A stretch of DNA of 21,817 nt from Mikrocytos mackini (Eukaryota > Endomyxa > Ascetosporea > Mikrocytida > Mikrocytiidae), in the NCBI GenBank assembly GCA_030180075.1, contig JASNJN010000235.1, positions 1-21,817 of the forward strand, given 5' to 3'. A model generated the notes under the pieces. It was not told where the DNA came from. It worked only from the letters and a program-made list of their open reading frames with translations, and ran no database searches. Positions within the stretch are counted from its first letter, which is position 1. The number at the start of each line of letters is the position of its first letter. A program made the translations under genes and the position numbers. This document shows positions 10,041 to 17,750 of this stretch, piece by piece.

Positions 10041-12558
10041 TTAAATCTTTTTATGGAATCTCTTAATCGATTCGTTTACTGAAATGTCTGACATGCTCTC
10101 ATTCAAGTCCTCTTTTTCTTTTTCTTCTTCTTTTTCTGCTTTAGCTTTGGCTTTTTTCTCAGCTTTAAGTTTATTTATTCGTTCTTTAACATCCTTTTTT
10201 ATTTGATCGAATTCATCATCTGTATAGTGCGTGACCCATTGTTTCCCACTCGTACTTTGTAAATTTAGTGCTTTTTTAATAGATAATGATTCTTTAGATT
10301 TGTTTCTGATTGCTTCCTTTAATAGTTCATTTTCGTTTTCTCCTTTTAACGATCTCCCTATCACATAACAAAGGACAAAATCATTCTCATCATATGGATT
10401 ACTAGAATCATTAGGGGCATTCAAAGTTGCTGCAATGTATATAACCTGTTCTCCCATATAATGAATAATTCTGTCATAATTTTTCCCACTTTGTGTTAGA
10501 ACCTCCAAATTATTAATACTAGGATGGTTGGCCTTTAGTTCGATCACTACATACAAACGTTTTCCTGGTGATTCGTCAAAAACTATTTCAATTTCAACAT
10601 CGAGTTTCGAATATTTTCCAAAATTTAGATCCGAAGTCTCCTTGTCTCGTCTGACTTGGGGCATTGCTTTTCGTATAACACGGTTTAGTATCTTAGGGTT
10701 TCTTATACCTGTTGCCGCAGATACATGTGTTCGCAAAATGTTTCCATGGTTTGCGTAATATATGAATTTATTTTCAAATTCTTTTTCATCATAGTCTTTT
10801 GTCTGTATAATATCTCGTTGTATTAGTTTTTCCCCCAACTCTTCCATAACACCTTTCCAGAAATTTATTGTAAACACCTTTTCTAACAATAATTCCTTAT
10901 TTGAAGATGGCAATTCCAAATTTTTGATGTATTTCTAATAGAAATTCTTACGATACTCAAAAGCTTGTGATTTCTTCATCAAACTGGTCCAAACCAACCT
11001 GTATTCTTTTACCCCCTGTTCGTTTTTTATAATTTCACAGTGCATATGACCAAGATGAAATATGTCATATAATACCTTGCTTCTTATGTCGTCTGATACA
11101 TCACATTCTGGTCCGTATAGCATATTATACTCTTTTTCGTCTATATCAATAGTATGCTCTTCTGAAATGGTTTCCTCGGTAATGTTATCAAATAAACCTG
11201 AACGAGAACGTAGTTCCCAGAATGGAACCATGTCTTTTTCCGATGAGACATTCTTGGGTGGTCGGAATGTAATGCTATTTTTATCGGTATTGTGAAGAAC
11301 GAAATTTACGAAATAGCCTGGATTAATAGTTTTCAAACAACTTTTAACTATGTTATCTTTTTCTTTCTGTTTTTTATTCGTTGTAGTTTTGTTGTTAACG
11401 TATTCTTCTAATTCTATGTTGGTAATAGCCTCTAATGTAATGTCTTCGTATTTTGCAGATGGTGTAAGTTGCCCAAATATTTCAATAAAGAAGCAATACA
11501 AATTATGTTGGGATTCTCTTTCAGTTATAGGTGCGTTGTCTTCTAAATACAAACTTTTTGTTTTCGTATCATCACTTCTTATTGTCATTTTATACTCCTG
11601 TTTTTTGGGGTAAAACTTCTCCCATGCCTTGGTTAACATGTCCATCTGATAACTGTCGTCGATATAATACTCATCTACGTACGGTTTAAAAGCAAGGGGT
11701 TTATATGTTGCTTGTTTGGCAAGTCTCGCTAACCTATTGGGCTGTCCATTTATATGCTGTGAAATAACTCGCAAAAAGTTACAAAAACTTATTTTCCCAA
11801 AAGAATGCGTCAACTCTTTCTCGTTAATAAATTCTGTAAAAGTTTGAAATTTAAGATATCGAATTGAATCGTCTCTTATTTGGGAGATAGGTAGTATAGA
11901 CGAGAAAATGAATTTCATTCTGCCTTCATTGGCTCTATTCATATCTCTAATAAGTACTCTTTCTATTATTAGTATATAAAGATTAGCCTTATAAAGATAC
12001 TTCTCAAAATCTCCGTTTTTTACATGTATACTTGTTATGTCTTTCAGTTTGAAGATGTTTACCTCGTCGATTATTATAAAAATCTGTTTAATAGCTGTAG
12101 TTTTTGATTCAAACTTGTTATTAATATGGTCATACATAATAACATCCCTGGTAAATGTTTGTCTGTATTGTAATTGAACAGTTTCAAATAGGTAGGCTAA
12201 TAAATTGATATGTGTCTGAATTATGTGTTCATTGTTATTTATACTTTTGCCATTGTCTTCTTTAAACTCGTTTATTTGTTTTTCTTGTTTGTCTGTTAAG
12301 TTGATTTTCTTTTTTATTTCGACAATCAACTTAAAGGTTAGTTGCTTTATGAAGTTATTTTCCTTATAACTAGGGCAACCCAAATGCAATTTTTGTAATT
12401 TTTTGTATGTTGGTCAATGAACCCTGAAAAGTCGTTTTCTGGTCTCCAAATTGTATGTAGTCATCTCTACAAAAAGTTATAAATGCAAATAAAAACGTAA
12501 CTGCAAATTCTGTACAAAAAATGGATTTTTTATAATTCTTCACCCGTGAATTGGTTAA
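10041..12558 (-). pseudogene. P-loop NTPase fused to PD-(D/E)XK nuclease (Crinkler/RHS-like), broken
   Basis: Read on the minus strand, two open stretches (12389-10935 and 10919-10041) are in one frame and separated only by a single TAG at 10937-10935; neither has its own ATG at the start. The first contains a Walker B strand (IFIIIDEVNIFKL) preceded by a large helical region. The second contains a nuclease core, L-D-V-E-I followed by Y-V-V-I-E-L-K-A, the D...ExK pattern of restriction-endonuclease-fold enzymes, and ends in a Lys/Glu coiled tail. Upstream, another frame (12558-12373) reads TKIAFGLP and continues as SYKENNFIKQL after a one-base frameshift, just where a P-loop G-x-P-x-x-G-K should be. 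NTPase plus REase-fold nuclease is the architecture described for Crinkler/RHS-type proteins. The lesions are: no start ATG, a frameshift in the P-loop and one in-frame stop. It is probably a decayed gene; TAG readthrough cannot be excluded. Confidence 0.7.
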
Positions 12559-12835
12559 TTACCGTTTATTGAACAAGATATTTTATAAATACATGGCAAT
12601 ATGCGTAAATAACCCAAAAGATGAGTAGATAGCGACATTTGGAATGTTCTATAAAGTAAATTACTTATTTTCTAATTTACGATCGTGATTTGTTCATATT
12701 CATATGTAATGATAGAATAAAATCAGATTTATTTTATATAAAATAACTTATTTCCAGTGTTGTTATAAAAGTGGACGAAAATACAATAATATCGCCCATT
12801 GGGATATAAACTGGTTTAANCCCNNNTANACAGAN

Positions 12836-13338
12836 AAGCCCAATTGCTCTTATGACAAGTCTTGGAAACATCGAACACCAAGCATAACAGAAGCACGAAG
12901 ACTAGAAGAAGAAATACAAAAGACAAATAACGTCGTCAAGCGAATCACGAATATGCTCAAAGAAAGGAATGATATTATATCATTAAGAAGTCTCAGTGGC
13001 GATATCTCGTTATTACGAATAAAATACGAGGAGATTATAGAAGAAGGTACACTTGAATTTATACTGAGAACCCTGTTGGAAATACACGTAAAAAATCTAC
13101 ACAGAGGGAGTTCGAAAAGATACTAAGAAAATCTACAAAGAAGAAAAGGCCCAAAATCTTATTAGACTCCGAAATAATATGTAATAAATGCAAAAACCAC
13201 GAAATTACAACGACAGGATTGTTTGAAACGGAGTGGATTAGTTGTTCGGCTTGTGCGTTATGGTATCATTTATATTGCATCAAAAAATTTGTAACCATAG
13301 AACATGGAGAGAAATACAATTTTACATGTTGCATATAA
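12836..13338 (+). pseudogene. Second MULE-like relic ending in a PHD-like finger
   Basis: One frame from about 12836 to the stop at 13124-13126 encodes a charged helical segment. The segment then continues in another frame (entered near 13075) as Lys/Arg-rich STKKKRPKILLD and a zinc finger, C-N-K-C (13180-13191), C-S-A-C-x-L-W-Y-H-x-x-C and F-T-C-C, stop 13336-13338. The order (helical spacer, basic KKKRPK patch, PHD-like finger ending in adjacent Cys-Cys) matches the relic at 485-1860, so the two look like copies of one transposon family. No SWIM finger is visible here; N bases at about 12820-12835 hide part of the upstream sequence. One frameshift and no start codon make it non-functional. 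The PHD-like spacing is directly visible; kinship to the first copy is inference. Confidence 0.6.
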
Positions 13339-13557
13339 GAGATAATAATTAAATATGGCCCCATTTAATGAATAAATATATAAAATAACCATTAAATGCC
13401 GTTATAATAGTTACATAATTTTCAAAAAAATCACACCATTGGAATTGATTACATCAATTGTGATTAAATTAGGTTATATTATTTATTTGATATGGTTCGG
13501 ATCATTTTAACATATACCAATTCTCCAAGGCCGTATTTCAAATGAACAATTAACGTA

Positions 13558-14070
13558 TTATTGTATTATGCCATTAAAACAAATATGTTTCCACTCGGTC
13601 AGCCATTCAACAAGATCATCATAGTGATAAAACATTTTACTTTGAACCGTACATCTTTCATTGTGAATTTTGCTTATATGTTTAATTGTCTGTAAACGAT
13701 CTTTGCCTACAAACTCACAATGATTACAGTTGAATATAGTTGTCGGTTTAGAAATTTCAACTATGCTGTTATTAGTAAGACTGAAATTCAACGAAGAAGA
13801 AGTGGTGTTGTTTGAAGCTTGTTTATTCGCGATCATAGTCACAGGATCTTTCTCTACATTTTCTATTGTGTTAAATTGTTTGCCCTGTGTATTCGTAGAT
13901 ATTTCAGATGTAGTAGATTTCTTCTCTTCGTTTATTTGGGTGTGGGTTTCGTGTTTCTTTTTGTTTGTTACATCGCTTTTGTAATCATAATTCTTTACAT
14001 GGGCCTTTCCTTGGTGGATTTTAAGACCCCGTTTGTTTTTAAACGTGTCTCCACAGTCACATTGAACCAT
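13558..14070 (-). CDS. Two-finger C2H2 zinc-finger protein (170 aa)
   Basis: The ATG at 14070 has AAATTTTAAATTTT at 24-38 bases upstream, so it looks promoter-driven. Finger 1 is at residues 3-24 (C-D-C-G-x-x-F...L-x-x-H-Q-G-K-A-H), a slightly shortened Cys pair (C-x-C). Finger 2 is near residues 115-138 (C-N-H-C-E-F...H-I-S-K-I-H). Between them lies about 90 residues of Ser/Thr/Asn/Lys-rich linker without structure. The C-terminus has a Trp-rich end (VEWLTEWKH). Such proteins bind DNA or RNA; no target can be named. It lies downstream of a transposon relic and beside a MITE-like sequence, so it could be transposon-derived. It starts like the 69-aa protein at 1982-2191. Confidence 0.6.
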   Translation of the reverse strand: MVQCDCGDTFKNKRGLKIHQGKAHVKNYDYKSDVTNKKKHETHTQINEEKKSTTSEISTNTQGKQFNTIENVEKDPVTMIANKQASNNTTSSSLNFSLTNNSIVEISKPTTIFNCNHCEFVGKDRLQTIKHISKIHNERCTVQSKMFYHYDDLVEWLTEWKHICFNGIIQ

Positions 14071-14261
14071 AAACCAACAATTTTATCGATTATAAAATTT
14101 AAAATTTCAAAAAATAATGACAGCATAACCAACAAAGAAGACAACGGAACAATATTAAAAAAGTTTCACAACCAAACAATTACGAAAAATACCCCAACAT
14201 GACGTATAAATATCAATAAACTTCTACAAAATTTAAAATAAAGTCAGGATTCTTCGATCTG

Positions 14262-14580
14262 TTTTTACACCTCATTTTCACTTTTTATAACGCTTTTTTA
14301 AAAACTTTAAAGAGCCATTTGAGGTTTAATAAATAATAACAAATGATTCTGATTGGCTTTGGGCTGTTCTGACGTCATCCGAGCGATTTTTTTCGAAATG
14401 GGTGAAAATTTTTAAAATCTTAAATTTTTTCCTGAGGGGGGACCCTTGCGGCTCTCTTCATCAAAAATTTAGAATACAAAACACAAGGAAATGGGTTTTA
14501 TTTGATTATAAACACGAATATCGTGTTTATAATCAAAAATAAAGCCTCTAAAATTTTCAAAAATGAGGTGAAAAAATACA
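14262..14580. mobile_element. Candidate MITE-like foldback sequence
   Basis: The left end (14264-14280, TTTTACACCTCATTTTC) and the right end (about 14556-14577, AAAATGAGGTGAAAAAAT) are imperfect inverted repeats sharing CACCTCATTTT. Further inward, GAGGTTTAATAAATAATAAC on the left partly mirrors the right side. The sequence holds no ORF, but has GC-richer patches (for example around 14374-14386 and 14432-14456) unlike its surroundings, and one strong palindrome. No target-site duplication is clear, so the family and exact ends are unknown. Confidence 0.4.
14501..14537. repeat. 17-bp perfect palindrome with 3-base spacer
   Basis: TTTGATTATAAACACGA at 14501-14517 is followed by ATA and then its exact reverse complement at 14521-14537. 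It can form a cruciform or an RNA hairpin. It lies near the right end of the MITE-like sequence and about 250 bp past the stop of the Tra2-like gene, which is read on the minus strand, so a role in 3'-end formation is possible but unproven. Confidence 0.9.
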
Positions 14581-14789
14581 TTATCAATAAAAACATGTGT
14601 ATAGATCGATTTATGATGCTTTTAATTATACATAGCCTATTTTAGTTAATTACATGTTTAAAGGTATTGATTTTTTTTATAAATAACGTTATATTTTAGC
14701 ACGTTTATTTTCGATGTTTATTACGGTTAGTTTAATTTACATGGTTCGTGTGTTCATTAGTCATATTCCTTTCAATACTTCGTAGTTAT

Positions 14790-15812
14790 TTAATATCTTC
14801 TATCTCTGTTTTCACCTTGGCCGTACATTGATTCATACCCATTCCTAGGTCTGTTATCTCTGTCATTGTTATACCTATCTTCGTTTCTACCCCCTTTGTT
14901 CCCATAGCCATCATTTTGATTCTCTCTATAATCTCTGCTTTCTCTATTGTAGCCTCTGTTTCCTCGATCATCTCTATCATAAGACCCTCTGTCGTGTCGT
15001 TGTCTCCTATCGTCTCTGTCATCATATCTTCTCTCTCTTCTTCCATACGAATCATCTCTCCTACCTCCTCTCTCATATCGATCATTCCGACCGTACCGGT
15101 CACCTCTTTCGTATCCACCACCGTACCCACCATCTCTTCTGTTATCTTGTCGGTCATCATAACCTCTGTACTCGTGTCTCTTTGGCTTGCCGTGGTAGCT
15201 ATCACCCCCATAACCACCTCTGTCTCTTCTAAAGCCTCCTCTCATAGGCCTTCTCTCTTTGTCCTTGCAGAAATCTACTCTTATTTGGTTGCCTTTGACA
15301 GTCTTGTCTTCGAGTGATTGTCGGGCATCTCGAGCACTTTCTAAAGAAGCAAAGCGCACAAAGCAAAAGCCTCTGAACACATCTGTATTGTGGTTGTATA
15401 TCATGTTTACGTGTTCCACTTCGCCAAATGGCTCAGTTAATGTTCTTATATCTTGTTCGGTAGTGTCGTCATTTAAATTAAAAATAGCAATGACACTGTT
15501 TTCGGGTGCGGGTTGTCTGTAGAAGCCCTGGTTGTCTCTGTCCTCGCGAGTGCTCTCTCCATATGACCTTGGGTAGGATTGTTGTCTTTCTCCATGGGCA
15601 CTATTATATGATTGTTGTCCACCTTGTTGTTCATACGCACTATCGACTTCGACATTTGGTTCTGCACTTACTTGGACTTCCTGGTCATTATTTTCGTTCC
15701 CAGCTTCTTCATTCAACAAATCGTCTTCTGGGGCGTGATCAGAGTAATTTAGTTCCGACTCGTTGGCATTTTCAACTGTAGCTTCCTGTGCTTTTGGTCT
15801 TCCGCGTGGCAT
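14790..15812 (-). CDS. Tra2-like RRM protein with RG/RD-rich tail (340 aa)
   Basis: This is an RNA-binding protein, probably a nuclear splicing regulator. After an acidic Asn/Glu/Gln N-terminal part, one RRM spans about residues 103-180, with RNP2 (VIAIFNL) and RNP1 (RGFCFVRF, near residue 146) intact. The turn IYNHNTDVFRGF and the end NQIRVDF resemble Tra2 more than CBP20. Residues 180-340 are Arg/Gly/Asp/Tyr-rich with RGG, GGYGG and DR/RD repeats, a substitute for the RS domains of Tra2. The start is set at the ATG at 15812 (MPRGRPK): the open frame extends to 15938, but that extension lacks an ATG and would overlap the 5' end of the divergent WW gene. A 37-bp spacer separates the two starts. 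Cap-binding subunit 2 and other hnRNP-like proteins remain alternatives. Confidence 0.75.
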   Translation of the reverse strand: MPRGRPKAQEATVENANESELNYSDHAPEDDLLNEEAGNENNDQEVQVSAEPNVEVDSAYEQQGGQQSYNSAHGERQQSYPRSYGESTREDRDNQGFYRQPAPENSVIAIFNLNDDTTEQDIRTLTEPFGEVEHVNMIYNHNTDVFRGFCFVRFASLESARDARQSLEDKTVKGNQIRVDFCKDKERRPMRGGFRRDRGGYGGDSYHGKPKRHEYRGYDDRQDNRRDGGYGGGYERGDRYGRNDRYERGGRRDDSYGRRERRYDDRDDRRQRHDRGSYDRDDRGNRGYNRESRDYRENQNDGYGNKGGRNEDRYNNDRDNRPRNGYESMYGQGENRDRRY

Positions 15813-15849
15813 AAGTTTTGATTTTAAAATTTCTATTTTGAATGTTTGA
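15813..15849. promoter_or_regulatory. 37-bp divergent promoter region
   Basis: This short spacer lies between the start codons of the Tra2-like gene (minus strand) and the Prp40-like gene (plus strand). Its centre is ATTTTAAAATTT (15821-15832), which reads as the AAATTTTAAA box on both strands. The distance is about 9-20 bases to the minus-strand ATG and 18-29 to the plus-strand ATG. With so little room, 5' UTRs must be very short, or transcripts must overlap the opposite gene. Promoter function is inference from position and from recurrence of the same box elsewhere in the window. Confidence 0.55.
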
Positions 15850-16440
15850 ATGGCCAAATCTGAAAAACTGTACAAGGTGGGCCCTTGGTTGGTCCACAAA
15901 GGAATCGATGATTCATATTTATATTCCAATATGCACACTCAGAAAACATGTTCTCATCCGCCAGATATGATACTTCTTCATAATGAACTCCAGAATAGAT
16001 GTTTACCGTTTACAATACACGAAACTTTTGATAAGAAATTATACTACTACAATACAGAGACAAAGAAATCCACTTGGATCGAACCCAAAGAAGTTTCTTC
16101 CATAAGACATCTAATTAGTACAAAACCCACCCATAAAGCTTTGATTAATCAAACCAAGTCCAAAACCACCCCACTATCAACAGATTCAAAAAGTACAATG
16201 AAAGAAGACTTCGAAAAATTGTTTAAAGAGCTTTCTCAAAGGGATGTCCGCAACTTTCTACAGTGCTGTGTCGACAAAACTCCCTACACAGACAAAAGTT
16301 TTTCAGATTCTATTTATTACTTGATGAAAGACGAACGTTTTTATACTATCAAAAATCTGGGACTTAAAAAATTTATTTATGAGAAGTTTTATTTGTATAT
16401 CCAAAATGAAGTTGGGAAAAGAAAAAACAGTATTTTGTAA
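15850..16440 (+). CDS. PRP40: Prp40-like protein with two WW domains and an FF domain (196 aa)
   Basis: Prp40 is a U1 snRNP factor that bridges the 5' splice site and branch-site proteins. WW1 lies at about residues 11-38: W13, Y23 and the terminal Pro pair are present, but the second signature Trp is Cys34. WW2 lies at about 52-79 and has the reverse change: the first Trp position is Phe54, while YYYN and the second Trp (STWIEP) are intact. One FF domain covers about 117-180 (FEKLFKEL ... YYLMKDERFYTI). Two WW domains at the very N-terminus followed by FF is the Prp40 order, but only one FF is seen, against several in full-length Prp40, so this is a minimal form. TCERG1-like is the alternative. 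It ends 28 bp before the convergent TFIIH gene. Confidence 0.65.
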   Translation: MAKSEKLYKVGPWLVHKGIDDSYLYSNMHTQKTCSHPPDMILLHNELQNRCLPFTIHETFDKKLYYYNTETKKSTWIEPKEVSSIRHLISTKPTHKALINQTKSKTTPLSTDSKSTMKEDFEKLFKELSQRDVRNFLQCCVDKTPYTDKSFSDSIYYLMKDERFYTIKNLGLKKFIYEKFYLYIQNEVGKRKNSIL

Positions 16441-16468
16441 TTGTAAATTAGATAATTAAATAGTTAAA

Positions 16469-17599
16469 TCAGCAGTGATTGCAACTCATATTATATTTTT
16501 CTATTAATGAACTGCAATCTTCACAATAAACCCCTTTACATTGTGAACACCTTCCTATGTTCTTTCCTATTTCTATGTTACAGTTGCACCCAATACAATC
16601 TCCAGTACTTTCGGTTTGTTCTTCTATAATTGTATTTTGTTTGAATATTTTCTCTAACCCCTTTATATTATCAAAACCAATCAGAACTGAGTTACATATT
16701 CTACAAAATGAGCAATTCTCGCAAATGTTCATATTGCAACCTCCACAACAAATGCTTTGTGTTCTAATTTTAAAGCAACACGAACAAACATCTTTGGTTT
16801 TTGTGGTAGACTTTATTCTAGATGCAAATTTAACCCATCTTCTTTTATCTGTATTTTGTTCCACTCCACAATTATCTATAAACTCAATAACTACGTTTTT
16901 CCCAAGTTCATTTTTGCTTTTTATATTTATGTATTTTCCTCCTTTAAAATTATCCATTAGAAGTTTGGTATTCAAATTGTAAGTATTAATATCAATTATT
17001 TTGAATATAATATTGTTATTGTCAAAGTCTGCTTTTATGGATGGAAGCTCAGATACTTCTTCTATTGTTCCATTGGGTTTAACCAAAACCAATTCTTTAG
17101 AAAACGCCTTGTGGTTAAATTTCTCGAAAAAACTGGACGCTGTTTTACTTAACCCAGTTAAATTAGTAATGAAATCTACCGAAGTTAAATCTTTCCTAGA
17201 GAATTCTTTATTGATTCGTTGTTTTATCTTATCTGGGTTGGATAAGTTGTAGAAGACCATCCTAACTCGCCCCTTTATAAGAAGCGCAAATGATATTACA
17301 GAAACAAAAGTGTTTTGGAGTATTGTGGTGCAAATAAAGATTATGTGCTTGGCAATACGGTTCCGAAATTCGAACGGGTGTTCGTAATCGAATACATTCT
17401 TGGAGTGCTCGTATATTATGAAGAATGATCTTAGAAGTGTGTGGTCTGTGTAAGATGAAATTTGTGTGCTTTTGTCTTGCTTGGTTGATAGTGAGCTGAC
17501 TTCTACTGCAATTTCGTCCAAATCTATCTCCCATAACTTCTCAATAGGCTTTTGCCATTCTTGAATATCAATACTCAATTGGTGGCTGTGGTGTGTCAT
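16469..17599 (-). CDS. SSL1: TFIIH core subunit p44/Ssl1 (376 aa)
   Basis: p44/Ssl1 activates the XPD/Rad3 helicase within TFIIH in transcription initiation and nucleotide-excision repair. The N-terminus has the family's WEIDLDE start (compare WEI in p44). A von Willebrand A-like fold follows at about residues 60-230, with LLRSFFIIYEHSKN at its first strand. The metal-site Asp-x-Ser of a true vWA MIDAS is replaced by Glu-His-Ser; many TFIIH vWA domains likewise do not need it. The C-terminus has the two p44 zinc modules: first C-S-C-C ... C-C-G-G-C ... C-x-x-C-S-F-C-R-I-C-N, then the C4C4 RING-like module (about 334-376) with pairs CIGC, CSQC, CEDC and CNHC. The protein ends right after the last pair, slightly shorter than human p44. 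The ATG at 17599 gives a full N-terminus. Divergence is strong, but motif order and spacing are convincing. Confidence 0.8.
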   Translation of the reverse strand: MTHHSHQLSIDIQEWQKPIEKLWEIDLDEIAVEVSSLSTKQDKSTQISSYTDHTLLRSFFIIYEHSKNVFDYEHPFEFRNRIAKHIIFICTTILQNTFVSVISFALLIKGRVRMVFYNLSNPDKIKQRINKEFSRKDLTSVDFITNLTGLSKTASSFFEKFNHKAFSKELVLVKPNGTIEEVSELPSIKADFDNNNIIFKIIDINTYNLNTKLLMDNFKGGKYINIKSKNELGKNVVIEFIDNCGVEQNTDKRRWVKFASRIKSTTKTKDVCSCCFKIRTQSICCGGCNMNICENCSFCRICNSVLIGFDNIKGLEKIFKQNTIIEEQTESTGDCIGCNCNIEIGKNIGRCSQCKGVYCEDCSSLIEKYNMSCNHC

Positions 17600-17750
17600 G
17601 AAGAAGTCTATATACGGAGATATACTGTAAATTATAATTTCAAAAATTAAATTTGGATATTTTTGTTAACTTGATTTTTCAACAGTAGCTTCCTTTAACA
17701 GTAAAATGACACATCTAAAATAATACATAATTCAATAAATTATTTGTTAT

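Noticed and set aside
10041-10919. Nuclease half as an independent gene
   Set aside because: It starts at TTG, lacks an upstream ATG or promoter box, and is in the same frame as the NTPase half.
13819-14202. 127-aa plus-strand ORF opposite the C2H2 gene
   Set aside because: It is hydrophobic with no domain, and the opposite strand has two zinc fingers and a promoter-like box.
14786-15317. Met/Glu-rich and Ser/Ile-rich ORFs overlapping the RG-rich region on both strands
   Set aside because: They are shifted readings of the repetitive Arg/Gly/Asp codons of the Tra2-like gene, whose RRM fixes the true frame.
15813-15938. 42-residue N-terminal extension of the Tra2-like protein
   Set aside because: It has no ATG (first codon is GTG) and would run through the divergent promoter and the start of the Prp40-like gene.
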